Of a stretch of 64,000 bases of DNA, positions 44,962-54,703 are shown piece after piece. Source of the stretch: Olsenella sp. kh2p3. GTDB taxonomy: Bacteria > Actinomycetota > Coriobacteriia > Coriobacteriales > Atopobiaceae. The stretch lies in contig FPKD01000001.1 in the NCBI GenBank assembly GCA_900119625.1, forward strand, positions 682,001-746,000, read 5' to 3'. Under the pieces are notes generated by a model. That model did not search any database, was not told the origin of the DNA, and saw only the letters and a program-made list of their open reading frames with translations. Numbering within the stretch: the stretch's first letter is position 1; each line of letters starts with the position of its first letter. A program made the translations under genes and the position numbers.

Positions 44962-46800
44962 ATGCTCCAAGAGCAGATTAGAAACATCGCAATCATTGCC
45001 CACGTCGACCACGGCAAGACTACGCTGGTTGACCAGATGCTCAAGGCCACCCATGCCTTCCGCGAGAACCAGCAGGTTCAGGAGCGCGTGCTTGACTCCA
45101 ACGACCAGGAGCGCGAGCGAGGCATCACCATCCTGGCCAAGAACATCTCCATCGAGTACCAGGGCATCAAGATTAACGTCATCGACACCCCGGGCCACGC
45201 AGACTTTGGCGGCGAGGTCGAGCGCGTGCTCAAGATGGCAGACGGCGCGCTGCTGCTGGTAGACGCGGCCGAGGGCCCCATGCCCCAGACGCGCTTCGTC
45301 CTCTCGCACGCCATTGCCGCACACCTTGCAATCATGGTTGTCATCAACAAGATCGACCGCGATGGCGCCAACCCCGAGAAGGCCCTGAACGACTGCCTCG
45401 ACCTCATGATGGACCTGGGTGCCACCGACGAGGAACTTGAGTTTGCTATGGAGCACGTGGTGTACGCATCGGCCGTCAACGGCTTCGCACGCCTCGACCC
45501 CAACGACGGCAACATGGACATGTATCCGCTGCTCGACATGATTATCGACGCCATGCCTGCGCCCGACGTCGACCTCGAGGGTCCGCTGGCCATGCAGTGC
45601 GTGACCGTTGACCACTCCGACTACGTGGGCCGCATTGGCATTGGCCGCATCTACTCGGGTACCATCCACGCCGGCGACAAGATTCTTGTGGTGAAGAACG
45701 ACGGCAGCCGCGAGATGAGCCAGGTCAAGCAGCTCTTCACCTTTGACTACCTGGGCCGCAAGGAGTGCAGCGAGGCCCAGGCGGGCGACATCGCTGCCGT
45801 GGTGGGCGTTGACCACACCGATATTGGCGACGTCTACACCGACCCCGAGAACCCCGTGGAGCTTGACCCCATCGAGATCGATCCGCCCACCATGTCTGTT
45901 GTGTTTGAGGCGTCCACCTCGCCGCTCGTGGGCCGCGATGGCGACATTGTTGGTGGCCGCCAGCTCAAGGAGCGTCTGATGACGGAACGCGAGAACAACG
46001 TCACCATGCGCATCGAGGAGCTGCCCGACAAGACCGGCGTCGAGGTCGCCGGCCGCGGCATCCTGCACCTCTCGGTCCTCATGGAGCAGATGCGCCGCGA
46101 GGGCTTTGAGTTCCAGGTCGGTCGCCCGCGCGTCCTCTTCAAGGATGACGGCCACGGACACAAGCTCGAACCCATCGAGGAGGCCGTGGTCGAGTGCCCC
46201 GGCGAGTACTCCGGCAAGGTCATCGAGCTGTTTGGCAACTCCGGCGGCAACATGACCAACATGGTCTCCGGCGTGAAGCAGGACCACCTCGAGTTCAAGA
46301 TTCCCACGCGCGGCGTCATGGGCCTCAAGAACCGCATCCTCAACGTGACCCACGGCGAGGCCGTGTTCTACCACAACTTCCTCGAGTACGGCCCCATGGA
46401 GGGCGAGCTTGGCAAGCGCCAGAACGGTGCCATGATCTCCATGTCCACTGAGAAGGCCGTTGCCTACGCCCTGGGTAACCTGCAGGACCGCGGCACGCTC
46501 TTCGTTGGCCCCGGTGATGAGTGCTACGAGGGCATGGTCGTCGGCGAGCGCTCAAAGCCCGGCGACATCGTGGTGAACATCGCGCGCACCAAGAGCCTTG
46601 GCAACCAGCGTAGCTCCACCGCAGACATCGCAGTACAGCTCACGCCGCCGCGCACGTTCACGCTGGAGGAGGCGCTCGAGTACATCATGGACGACGAGCT
46701 GGTCGAGATTACGCCCAAGAACATCCGCATGCGCAAGCGCATCCTCTCCGAGGTCGAGCGCCGCAAGTGGCGCGTGCGTCACGGCCTGGTTGACAAGTAG
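44962..46800 (+). CDS. typA: Ribosome-associated GTPase TypA/BipA
   Basis: The 612-aa translational GTPase is related to EF-G. The G motifs are AHVDHGKTTL, RERGITI, DTPGHADFGGEVER and NKIDR; domains II, III and V follow, with a C-terminal BipA region (KNIRMRKR). Family members assist 50S assembly and stress adaptation. The start is ATG 44962 (GAGAGG upstream); a GTG two codons earlier is possible. Confidence 0.96.
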   Translation: MLQEQIRNIAIIAHVDHGKTTLVDQMLKATHAFRENQQVQERVLDSNDQERERGITILAKNISIEYQGIKINVIDTPGHADFGGEVERVLKMADGALLLVDAAEGPMPQTRFVLSHAIAAHLAIMVVINKIDRDGANPEKALNDCLDLMMDLGATDEELEFAMEHVVYASAVNGFARLDPNDGNMDMYPLLDMIIDAMPAPDVDLEGPLAMQCVTVDHSDYVGRIGIGRIYSGTIHAGDKILVVKNDGSREMSQVKQLFTFDYLGRKECSEAQAGDIAAVVGVDHTDIGDVYTDPENPVELDPIEIDPPTMSVVFEASTSPLVGRDGDIVGGRQLKERLMTERENNVTMRIEELPDKTGVEVAGRGILHLSVLMEQMRREGFEFQVGRPRVLFKDDGHGHKLEPIEEAVVECPGEYSGKVIELFGNSGGNMTNMVSGVKQDHLEFKIPTRGVMGLKNRILNVTHGEAVFYHNFLEYGPMEGELGKRQNGAMISMSTEKAVAYALGNLQDRGTLFVGPGDECYEGMVVGERSKPGDIVVNIARTKSLGNQRSSTADIAVQLTPPRTFTLEEALEYIMDDELVEITPKNIRMRKRILSEVERRKWRVRHGLVDK

Positions 46801-46834
46801 GCCCGGCTGGCACTGCACATGAACTAATCAGCCT

Positions 46835-46872
46835 AGGGCACTGCGGATAAAACCGTGGTGCCCTTCTTTTTT
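46835..46872 (+). terminator. Intrinsic terminator after typA
   Basis: Stem AGGGCACTGCGG / CCGTGGTGCCCT with an ATAAAA loop and a T-rich tail. Confidence 0.9.
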
Positions 46873-46898
46873 CCACCGGACGCGACTGAGTGCAGACA

Positions 46899-47657
46899 TT
46901 AGTCGTTGTGCTTCCGAGCGGAACTGCGGCTCCTTCTCGCAGAGCTCCTGCTTCTCGAAACGCGCCGCGTGAGCTTGCGTACCCCACCGGCTACGCGTGG
47001 GGCAAGGTTCACGTCGTTTGGCGAGATCACGTTGTAGTGGAGCGACCAGCGCCTGAGGCCTACGGTCACCGCCACGCAAAGGAAGGCCGCCCAGGGCTTT
47101 GCCACCCAAAAGACAATGACCGCCACATAGTAGACGGTAGAGCCAGCGAGAGCGCACAGCGCATAGTAGTTGCTCGGCTTGAAGATGCGGGGGATGTCGC
47201 CCAGAAACACGTCACGGAGCATGCCGCCTCCAACGCCGGTGAGCGTTCCCATGAGAATGGCCGAGAACGGCAGGAGCCCATAGACAATGGCCTTGTCGGC
47301 CCCCATGAGCGCAAAGAGCCCCACGGAGACGATGTCAACCCACTCGATGAGGTTTGAGAACTTATCGAAGAGGCTTGGGAACAAGAAGGCGAAGATGCCC
47401 ATGCCAGCTGCCGCAGGAATGGCATAGGGCGAGGAGAGCATGTAGACCGAGCCCGCCTGCATGGTCACGTCTCGAATGAGGCCACCACCCAGGCCGCAGA
47501 GCATCGCGAGGCCGACAAACCCGACAAGATCGAGCTTTCGCTCGCGCGCGACAAGGACGCCGGATACCGCACCGACCATGAGTGCTGCCAGGTCAAGCCA
47601 AGCGGGCAGCGAAACGGCAGCCATCTCGGGACCATACTTTGAAAACAGCTCCGGCAT
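46899..47657 (-). CDS. TRIC-type cation channel family protein (UPF0126)
   Basis: A 252-aa membrane protein with about seven hydrophobic segments and the two family motifs GLGGGLIRDV and GVGGGMLRDVFLGDIP. It probably forms a trimeric K+-selective channel. The C-terminal ~30 residues are an unusual Arg/Ser-rich basic tail (RRVSRSRSSARRSRSSARKHND). The start is ATG 47657 with GGGGGAG upstream. Confidence 0.88.
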   Translation of the reverse strand: MPELFSKYGPEMAAVSLPAWLDLAALMVGAVSGVLVARERKLDLVGFVGLAMLCGLGGGLIRDVTMQAGSVYMLSSPYAIPAAAGMGIFAFLFPSLFDKFSNLIEWVDIVSVGLFALMGADKAIVYGLLPFSAILMGTLTGVGGGMLRDVFLGDIPRIFKPSNYYALCALAGSTVYYVAVIVFWVAKPWAAFLCVAVTVGLRRWSLHYNVISPNDVNLAPRVAGGVRKLTRRVSRSRSSARRSRSSARKHND

Positions 47658-47799
47658 CCTGACTCCCCCGTGATTGGACAGGCGTCTATCTTCTCGCAAA
47701 TGGCCATTTTGGACGACCGTTTGTGCGAGAAGAAGCAGTGGAGAAAAAACGACTTCCCTTCCACGGCAAAGATACGATATACTAGCCGTCGCGGTTCCT

Positions 47800-47890
47800 G
47801 GAGAGTTGTCCGAGTGGCCGAAGGAGCACGATTGGAAATCGTGTATACGCCTAAAGCGTATCCTGGGTTCAAATCCCAGACTCTCCGCCA
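47800..47890 (+). tRNA. tRNA-Ser (GGA)
   Basis: A 91-nt class II tRNA with a long variable arm (TATACGCC..GCGTATC) and encoded CCA. The anticodon loop is TTGGAAA. Confidence 0.97.
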
Positions 47891-47898
47891 GTAAATCC

Positions 47899-47924
47899 AG
47901 CGGCGTCCCACTGGGGCGCCGCTT
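47899..47924 (+). terminator. Hairpin between the two tRNA-Ser genes
   Basis: Stem AGCGGCGTCCCA / TGGGGCGCCGCT with adjoining T4; probably terminates the first tRNA-Ser. Confidence 0.75.
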
Positions 47925-47934
47925 TTCACCCCAC

Positions 47935-48024
47935 GGAGGGGTGGCAGAGTGGTTGAATGCGGCGGTCTCGAAAACCGTTTACCCCTTCGGGGGTACGAGG
48001 GTTCGAATCCCTCCCCCTCCGCCA
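47935..48024 (+). tRNA. tRNA-Ser (CGA)
   Basis: A 90-nt class II tRNA with long variable arm (TACCCCTTCGGGGGTA) and encoded CCA. The anticodon loop is CTCGAAA. Confidence 0.97.
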
Positions 48025-48034
48025 TTTGAATGCG

Positions 48035-48066
48035 AGAGCAGGTGCCAGGTGGTGCCTGCTCTTTTT
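48035..48066 (+). terminator. Intrinsic terminator after tRNA-Ser (CGA)
   Basis: AGAGCAGG / CCTGCTCT stem with a long loop, followed by T5. Confidence 0.85.
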
Positions 48067-48460
48067 CTTTGTCGCGATGTCTAGGCGCGAACGGTGAATC
48101 GGAAAATGTGTAGAAGTTGTGTATGATGAGCATCTCGCTACGAGTTTTCGTTGTGGGCAAGGACGGCATTCGCCGCCCCCAGAGCGGTGCCTGTCAGCTC
48201 TGTGTCAGTAGCCTGTCCGTCCAGCGTCAGATTGTTGTCAGCGACGAGCCGTACCCTTTGGAAAGGCAAGAGGGACGCGTGGTCTCGAAAGTGCGGGGCG
48301 CATGCGGCAGGACGCAGAAGAGGTTGTGGATTCGGACACACATTCGCAGGTCACGGGGGAGTTGTCTTCGGGTGCTGTGATACGATACCAAATCGCATGC
48401 TTCCTGCCCTGGACGCAAACCTTCACGATCCAGGGCCATCAGCCCAGAGGAGGTGACACC
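48067..48460 (+). promoter_or_regulatory. rpsF upstream region
   Basis: This ~390-bp gap precedes the ribosomal operon. Candidate promoter elements are TATGAT (48122-48127) and an extended -10 TGATACGAT (48378-48386); neither has a good -35. The length leaves room for a leader that could bind ribosomal proteins, but I could not draw a convincing structure. No gene is recognised. Confidence 0.35.
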
Positions 48461-48754
48461 ATGAAGGCTTATGAACTGCTGTTCTTCGTCGATCCCACGA
48501 GCAACGAGGAGACTCGCGCTGGCGTCATGAAGCGCATCGAGGTCGCTATCACCACTGACGGCGGTACCGTCGACTCCGTTGAGGATTGGGGCAAGCGCAA
48601 GCTCGCCTATGAGATCGACCACCTCACCGAGGGTGACTACACCCTCATCAACTTCCACGCAGATCCTTCCCAGATCGCAGAGCTCGACCGAGTCCTGCGC
48701 ATCAGCGATGCCGTCAAGCGCCACATGATCGTGGCCCGCACGGACAAGGACTAG
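48461..48754 (+). CDS. rpsF: 30S ribosomal protein S6
   Basis: The 97-aa S6 (MKAYELLFFVDPTSNEE...VEDWGKRKLAYEIDHLTEGDY) binds S18 in the small subunit. AGGAGGTGAC precedes the ATG; the frame is open further upstream but unsupported. First gene of rpsF-ssb-rpsR. Confidence 0.97.
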   Translation: MKAYELLFFVDPTSNEETRAGVMKRIEVAITTDGGTVDSVEDWGKRKLAYEIDHLTEGDYTLINFHADPSQIAELDRVLRISDAVKRHMIVARTDKD

Positions 48755-48801
48755 CCAGCGGAAGGCGGGCCATGCGCCCGCACAGAGAGGTAGTGAGCAA
48801 C

Positions 48802-49341
48802 GTGAGCATTAACAGGGTGAACATTTCGGGCAACCTCACCAGGGACCCGGAGCTTCGTTCTACCGGCGGTGGCACCCAGGTACTCTCCTTTGGTGTCGCA
48901 GTCAATGACCGTCGTCGCAACCAGCAGACCGGCGAGTGGGAGGACGTGCCCAACTTCGTCGACTGCGTCGTGTTTGGCGCTCGTGCCGAACCGCTCTCGC
49001 GCTACCTCAGCAAGGGCTCCAAGGTCGCTATCGAGGGCAAGCTCCGCTATAGCTCCTGGGAGACCAAGGAAGGTCAGCGTCGCAGCAAGCTCGAGGTCGT
49101 CGTGGACGAGGTCGAGTTCCTCTCGTCCAGGAACCAGGCCGCCGCTCCGCAGCAGACTGCCCCTGCGCCGCAGTATGGTGCGCCTCAGCAGGTCCAGCAG
49201 GCTCCCTACGCCGCGGCACCCCAGCCGGCAGCGCCCGCGCAGTATCCCGCGCAGCCGGGTTACTCCGCCCCCGCACCGGTCGCGCCGCCCGTCTCGACGC
49301 CCCCCGCAGCAGACGTGTACGACGAGGACATTCCGTTCTAG
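48802..49341 (+). CDS. ssb: Single-stranded DNA-binding protein
   Basis: A 179-aa SSB with an N-terminal OB fold (SINRVNISGNLTRDPELRSTGGG...KLEVVVDEVEFL), a Gln/Pro/Ala-rich linker and the conserved acidic tip DEDIPF that recruits partner proteins. The start is probably GTG 48802; other in-frame starts are ATG 48772 and GTG 48793. It lies between rpsF and rpsR. Confidence 0.95.
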   Translation: MSINRVNISGNLTRDPELRSTGGGTQVLSFGVAVNDRRRNQQTGEWEDVPNFVDCVVFGARAEPLSRYLSKGSKVAIEGKLRYSSWETKEGQRRSKLEVVVDEVEFLSSRNQAAAPQQTAPAPQYGAPQQVQQAPYAAAPQPAAPAQYPAQPGYSAPAPVAPPVSTPPAADVYDEDIPF

Positions 49342-49388
49342 AAACAGCAAGGCGGCCTTCTGGCCGCCGTTAGAAAGGCAAACCAGAC

Positions 49389-49667
49389 ATGGCTCAGCAG
49401 CAGAAAAAGCAAGAGTTTCAGCGCCAGCCGCGTCGCAAGTACTGCCAGTTCTGCAAGGAGGAGACCGAGTACATCGACTACAAGGATGTGCAGCTCCTCC
49501 GCAAGTTCATGACCGACCGTGGCAAGATCAAGCCCCGTCGCGTCACTGGCGCCTGCACGCAGCACCAGCACGATATCGCGGTTGCCATCAAGCGCGCCCG
49601 CGTTATGGCGCTCCTGCCCTACACCGTCCCCGTGGTCTCCAGCCGCGGTGGCCGCAGCCGCGGCTAA
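49389..49667 (+). CDS. rpsR: 30S ribosomal protein S18
   Basis: The 92-aa S18 carries the signature [39 protein letters not shown]. The cysteine pair CQFC is the C+ (zinc-binding-type) form. The ATG follows an AAAGGC site. Confidence 0.97.
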   Translation: MAQQQKKQEFQRQPRRKYCQFCKEETEYIDYKDVQLLRKFMTDRGKIKPRRVTGACTQHQHDIAVAIKRARVMALLPYTVPVVSSRGGRSRG

Positions 49668-49699
49668 GGTGCGGGGTTCGAGAAAGAACCAACTAGGTC

Positions 49700-50779
49700 A
49701 TGACGGTGGAGAAGGACACAGACGAGCAGACCAGGGCGCTTGCGCTCTGGAACGCGTCTAACCCCAAGGACAACTCGTCCGAGCAGGGCGGAATTGTCCC
49801 TGCGGGAGACGGCGCACAGGCACCGCGCGGCAGGTCGTCGCTCGTTGCCGGGCTTGTCATTTGCGCACTCGGTGGCGTGATAGCCGCGTACATCCCCATG
49901 CTCGGGTGCTTTGCCATAGGTTGCGGCGCGGTCATCACCTTGGCAGCGCGCAGCCCCCTGCAGAGTATTGCTACACTCGCCTGCACGCTTGTGCCTGCGG
50001 CGATAGTGGCTGCCGTGGCGCAGGTTGCCACGGTCCCAAGCGTTCTTGTTGCCTGTGCCATAGGCATTGGGACGGCATGGGCATCTGCACGTAGCAGACT
50101 GTCGCTTTCGGTTGCGTTTGCGCTCATCACGTGCGGTACGCTCGCGCTCATTGGCGTAGATGTCATCCAGCTGCAGTCGATGGGCTCCTCCATGGCCGAC
50201 ATGATCACGCAGCTCGTGAACGTGTATGCAAGCGGCATTGGCGTGTCTTCCGTCTCGGCGGCAACGCAGGTCGAGACGCTGCGGGCGACGTTGCAGGTCT
50301 ATTGGCCAAGCGCGTATCTCGTTGTGGCTTTGATCGAGTTTCTCTGTGCGCTTCTCGGCGTCCGCGCGTCGGCGAAGCGCGAGGATCTTCGCGTCACCAT
50401 GCCAACGCTTATAGAGTACGACGTGCCCGTGTGGCTCGTCGGTGTGCTTGTAGCCGACATCCTTGGGCTTGCGGCGGTAGGTGTGGTGCCACAGGCATAC
50501 ACCAATGCCGTGAACATGGTCTCGGCTAACGTCCTGGTGGCTCTCCGGATTGCCTTTGCAATCCAGGGCTTTGCCATCATTGCCTGGCTTATTCAAACCA
50601 GGCATGTGGGTGCGTTTGCGGGCGCGTGCACAATAGTCGCCGGGCTTTTTCTCGAAGACCAGTTTTACGTCATGACCATCGTGGGGCTTGTCGATGTGTG
50701 GAAGAACTTCCGTCACCTTCCCAGGGGCGTGAAGACCACCATCCAGAGCAACACGGACCAAGATCAGAAGTCGGCATAG
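49700..50779 (+). CDS. DUF2232-type integral membrane protein
   Basis: A 359-aa protein with about eight hydrophobic segments. A YybS/DUF2232-like membrane protein is commonly found between rpsR and rplI. An N-terminal ~45-residue soluble segment and a short basic C-terminus are visible. The function is unknown. It is embedded in the ribosomal/dnaB operon, 23 bp before rplI. Confidence 0.75.
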   Translation: MTVEKDTDEQTRALALWNASNPKDNSSEQGGIVPAGDGAQAPRGRSSLVAGLVICALGGVIAAYIPMLGCFAIGCGAVITLAARSPLQSIATLACTLVPAAIVAAVAQVATVPSVLVACAIGIGTAWASARSRLSLSVAFALITCGTLALIGVDVIQLQSMGSSMADMITQLVNVYASGIGVSSVSAATQVETLRATLQVYWPSAYLVVALIEFLCALLGVRASAKREDLRVTMPTLIEYDVPVWLVGVLVADILGLAAVGVVPQAYTNAVNMVSANVLVALRIAFAIQGFAIIAWLIQTRHVGAFAGACTIVAGLFLEDQFYVMTIVGLVDVWKNFRHLPRGVKTTIQSNTDQDQKSA

Positions 50780-50802
50780 CCGACTGAACGAAGGAGTGTC
50801 CC

Positions 50803-51324
50803 ATGAAAGTCATCCTCTTGGGTGAGCTCCGGGGCAAGGGCGGAGAGGGCGACGTCGTCGACGTGGCCCAGGGCTACGCGGAGAACTACCTCTTCCGCAA
50901 CAAGATCGCCCAGCCTGCCACCCCGGGCAACCTTAAGCAGCTCGAGCAGCGCCGCAGCAGCATTGCCAAGCGCGAGGCCGAGCGCATCGCCAACGCCGAG
51001 GCCACCAAGGCCACGCTTGACGAGAAGCTCGTGAAGGTCGACGCGAAGATCGGCGAGGAGGGCCAGCTCTTTGGCTCCGTCACCTCCCAGCAGATCGTCG
51101 ACGCCATCAAGGCCCAGCTTGGCGTCGAGGTCGACCGCAAGCGCATCGTCCGCGGTGCCACCATCAAGACCGCCGGCCGCCACGCAGTCGAGATCAACCT
51201 CTACCGCGAGATCAACGCGAAGGTCATCGTCCTCGTTGGCGACGAGCCCGTCGCGGAGGAGCCCGAGGCCCCCGAGGCCGAGGCTGCCGACGAGGCGCCC
51301 GAGTCCGTCGAGGCCGCTGAGTAG
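50803..51324 (+). CDS. rplI: 50S ribosomal protein L9
   Basis: The 173-aa L9 has the N-domain (MKVILLGELRGKGGEGDVVDVAQGYAENYLFRNKIA), a long connecting helix and a C-domain. A ~25-residue acidic Glu/Ala/Pro tail extends beyond typical L9. Confidence 0.96.
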   Translation: MKVILLGELRGKGGEGDVVDVAQGYAENYLFRNKIAQPATPGNLKQLEQRRSSIAKREAERIANAEATKATLDEKLVKVDAKIGEEGQLFGSVTSQQIVDAIKAQLGVEVDRKRIVRGATIKTAGRHAVEINLYREINAKVIVLVGDEPVAEEPEAPEAEAADEAPESVEAAE

Positions 51325-51827
51325 CTCAGGAGTTTTCGACCAAACCCGCTCTCAACTGGTGATTTCAACAATCACCGCAGTTGAGGAGCATCGGTCCGGA
51401 CTCCATCGAGCGAGTGCACTACCACAAATTTGCCCCGCATGCACGTGTGGCATGCGGGGCAAACGCTCGAATAATGCATTTTATTGACCCGTCTAACTGG
51501 GGAAATACCTAATTACCGGATATTCTCGCCAAACAGGCTGGTTGGTTTCTCAGGTAATGAATATTTAAGGCCTTTGCTCTCGACGTTTTTCTCGTCCGAT
51601 GCAACGCCGCTTGCCAAATTGTTGAAAACGTTGAAAACTCCTAAAACACCCGCTCAGAGTGGGACGTTTTCAACATCGCTTGTTGAAGACCAGGACGCTT
51701 TTCGCATAGTCGCAGGTAGGCGGCGTGGCTCCACCTGACGGAGAAGGACGGATGCTTCCCATGCGTTTGCGGTAGCATCCAAGAGACAAAATCGATTCCC
51801 AAAGGCATAACGAGGGGGCATGGAACG
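51325..51827. promoter_or_regulatory. dnaB upstream region with DnaA-box-like cluster
   Basis: A ~500-bp non-coding gap. A hairpin TTTGCCCCGCATGC (51429-51442) / GCATGCGGGGCAAA (51450-51463) probably ends the rplI transcript. Box-like 9-mers follow: ATTTCAACA (51362-51370), TTTTCAACA (minus 51620-51628), TTTTCAACG (minus 51629-51637), TTTTCAACA (51667-51675) and TCTTCAACA (minus 51681-51689). No promoter hexamers are clear. Confidence 0.6.
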
Positions 51828-53219
51828 GTGGCACAGGACGGCTACGACATCAATCCCACCCAGATGACGGCGACGTCGGACGTCGCCATGCCTCAGGACC
51901 CAGAGGCCGAGTCCTCGGTCCTCTCGGCGATGATGATTTCGCAGGACGTGCTGCAGGAATGCCTCATCGAGCTTGAGCCGGATGACTTCTACATCCCCTC
52001 CAACCGCAAGATCTACCTCGCCATGCGCGAGATGTTCGAGCGCAACATGGCCGTCGACACCATCTCGCTCGCAGACTTCCTCAAGAGCCAGGGTGAGCTC
52101 GAGCGCGTGGGCGGCAGGCCCTACCTGCTCGACCTTGGCAACAACTCGCTTGCCCTCGTGGGTTGGCGGCGCCATGTCGAGATGCTCCGCCGCGACTCAA
52201 CGCTGCGCCGCATGATCTCGGCCGCCGCGCAGATCACCGCCCTTGCCTACGACGCTCCGGAGGATACCAAGGAGGTCGTTGACCGGGCCGAGAAGATGCT
52301 GCTCGACGTCACCAACAGGGATGTGCGCTCGAGCTACCAGCCCATCGGCTCCATCATGAGCGACCTCTTCGACCAGCTCTCGGACATGTGCGAGAACCAG
52401 ACCGCCGAGCTGGGCGTCAAGACGGGCTTCCCCACCATCGACTCCAAGCTCCTAGGCCTCCGTGCTGGCCAGATGATCGTCATCGGCGCCCGCCCCGGCG
52501 TGGGCAAGACCTCCTTCGCGCTCAACCTGGCCGTTAACGCGGCGTTCAACGGGGCGTCCGTCGCGTTCTTCTCGCTCGAGATGAGCAAGATCGAGATTGC
52601 CCAGCGCCTGCTTTCTGCCCAGTCCGGCGTGGGCCTTCAGGAGATTCGATCGGCCCACATCCAGAACGACCAGTGGCCCGAGCTTATCCGTGGCACGGAC
52701 GAGCTCTCTGGCCTGGACATCATGATCGACGACACGCCCGGCACCACGGTCACCGAGATCCGCGCGAAGGCGCGCCGCATGCTCCACGGCAAGAAGCTGG
52801 GGCTGGTTGTGGTCGACTACCTGCAGCTACTCTCTCCTCCTGCCGGCATGCGCCGCGCGGACAGCCGTGCCACCGAGGTCTCTGAGATGTCACGTGGCAT
52901 CAAGATCATGGCCAAGGACCTGGAGTGCCCCGTCATTGCCCTGTCGCAGCTCTCCCGTCGCGTGACCGAGCGTACCGGCAAGCGCCCCGAGCTCTCGGAC
53001 CTGCGCGAGTCTGGCGCAATCGAGCAGGACGCCGACATCGTCATCCTTCTCGACCGCTCCATGGACGAGGAGGAGGCGGCGCGCGACGACCGCCCGGACA
53101 TGGGCGTCACCAACTTCATCATCGCGAAGAACCGATCCGGCGCTCTCGGAGACGTCCCCCTCACCTTCGTGGGCAACAAGACCAAGTTCCTCGAGGTCAC
53201 GACGCGCTACGACGACTAG
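51828..53219 (+). CDS. dnaB: Replicative DNA helicase DnaB
   Basis: This 463-aa hexameric helicase has an N-terminal domain (MPQDPEAESSVLSAMMISQDVLQEC), a linker, and a RecA-fold motor with Walker A GARPGVGKTS, LVVVDYLQLL and the loop GKRPELSDLRESGAIEQDAD. The start is GTG 51828. No intein is present. Its probable loader DciA is encoded at 34304. Confidence 0.96.
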   Translation: MAQDGYDINPTQMTATSDVAMPQDPEAESSVLSAMMISQDVLQECLIELEPDDFYIPSNRKIYLAMREMFERNMAVDTISLADFLKSQGELERVGGRPYLLDLGNNSLALVGWRRHVEMLRRDSTLRRMISAAAQITALAYDAPEDTKEVVDRAEKMLLDVTNRDVRSSYQPIGSIMSDLFDQLSDMCENQTAELGVKTGFPTIDSKLLGLRAGQMIVIGARPGVGKTSFALNLAVNAAFNGASVAFFSLEMSKIEIAQRLLSAQSGVGLQEIRSAHIQNDQWPELIRGTDELSGLDIMIDDTPGTTVTEIRAKARRMLHGKKLGLVVVDYLQLLSPPAGMRRADSRATEVSEMSRGIKIMAKDLECPVIALSQLSRRVTERTGKRPELSDLRESGAIEQDADIVILLDRSMDEEEAARDDRPDMGVTNFIIAKNRSGALGDVPLTFVGNKTKFLEVTTRYDD

Positions 53220-53414
53220 CGGCTGCGCTCTTCTCGCCCACGGCGGCGCTGATCGTGTCGGCGCCATGCGCAAACTTGTTATGGGTGTGGGATGTTTCCG
53301 CTCGCCCCGGCACCGCTCACGAGTAGGCTTGTCCATGCCGTATACTTGCGTGGTTAGGGGCACCGTGCGCCTCGCGCCGTCTGCCCGCCTATTTCACTCT
53401 AATGAGGGGGAGCA

Positions 53415-54695
53415 ATGCCTGCATCAGTTCTCGTGGGTACGCAGTGGGGCGACGAGGGCAAGGGTAAGGTGACGGACCTCATCTCGGGAGACTTCGACGT
53501 CGTCTGCCGCTACGCCGGTGGAGCCAACGCCGGCCACACCGTCATCGCAGGCGGCCACAAGCTCGCCCTTCACCAGGTTCCCTCTGGCGTCATGTACCAG
53601 GGCGTCTACCCCGTGATCGGCAACGGCTGCATCGTTGACCCCGAGGTCCTTCTCGGCGAGGTCGACACCCTCGAGGCCCAGGGCATCTCCTGCAAGGACC
53701 TCAAGATCTCCGGCAACGCGCACATCGTGATGCCCTACCACAAGGACCTCGACGGCGCGCACGAGAAGAAGCTCGGCAAGAACCTCATCGGCACCACCAA
53801 GCGCGGCGTCGGCCCCTGCTACATGGACAAGATGAACCGCACCGGCCTGCGCATCCAGGACATGCTGGACGAGAAGATCTTCCGCGAGAAGCTCGAAGCG
53901 GCCCTCGCCTACACCAACCCCATCCTCGAGAAGGTCTACGAGCTTCCCACCTACACCGTCGACCAGATCTGCGAGACCTACCTGACCTACGCCGAGCGCA
54001 TCCGCCCGTACATCGTGGAGAGTTCGCTCTTCTTGAACGAGCAGCTCGAGGCCGGCAAGAACATCCTCTTCGAGGGCGCTCAGGCCACCATGCTCGACAT
54101 CGACCACGGCACCTACCCCTTCGTGACCTCTTCCAACTGCACTGCCGGCGGTGCAGTGACCGGCTCGGGCGTTGGCCCCACCCGCATCGACCGCGTGCTG
54201 GGCGTTGCGAAGGCCTATCTCACGCGCGTTGGCTCTGGTCCGTTCCCCACCGAGCTCTTCGACGAGGTTGGCGACAAGCTCGGCGAGGTTGGCCACGAGT
54301 ACGGCGTGACCACTGGACGCAAGCGTCGCTGCGGCTGGTATGACGCCGTGGTCGTGAACTATGCCGCCCGCGTGAACGGCCTCACCGACCTTGCCATCAC
54401 CAAGCTCGACGTTCTTGGCTGCCTGGACGAGATCAAGGTCTGCGTTGCCTACGAGTGCGACGGCAAGCGCTACACCACCGTCCCCGAGCACCAGTCCGTC
54501 TTCTACCACGCCAAGCCCGTCTACGAGACCCTGCCCGGCTGGAAGTGCGACATCTCTGGCGTGCGTAACTTCTACCAGCTCCCGCGCGAGGCCAAGGACT
54601 ACATCGACTTCCTCGAGCAGCTCGCTGGCGTGCGCGTCTCCATCATCACGGTGGGACCCGACCGCGAGCAGACCATCAACCGCTACTGGGACTAA
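53415..54695 (+). CDS. purA: Adenylosuccinate synthetase
   Basis: The 426-aa enzyme converts IMP, aspartate and GTP to adenylosuccinate. Motifs are GTQWGDEGKGKVTDLI (P-loop), GAQATMLDIDHGTYPFVTSSN and TTGRKRRCGW. It starts at ATG 53415 with GAGGGGGAGC upstream. Confidence 0.97.
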   Translation: MPASVLVGTQWGDEGKGKVTDLISGDFDVVCRYAGGANAGHTVIAGGHKLALHQVPSGVMYQGVYPVIGNGCIVDPEVLLGEVDTLEAQGISCKDLKISGNAHIVMPYHKDLDGAHEKKLGKNLIGTTKRGVGPCYMDKMNRTGLRIQDMLDEKIFREKLEAALAYTNPILEKVYELPTYTVDQICETYLTYAERIRPYIVESSLFLNEQLEAGKNILFEGAQATMLDIDHGTYPFVTSSNCTAGGAVTGSGVGPTRIDRVLGVAKAYLTRVGSGPFPTELFDEVGDKLGEVGHEYGVTTGRKRRCGWYDAVVVNYAARVNGLTDLAITKLDVLGCLDEIKVCVAYECDGKRYTTVPEHQSVFYHAKPVYETLPGWKCDISGVRNFYQLPREAKDYIDFLEQLAGVRVSIITVGPDREQTINRYWD

Positions 54696-54703
54696 GCGCT
54701 GCA

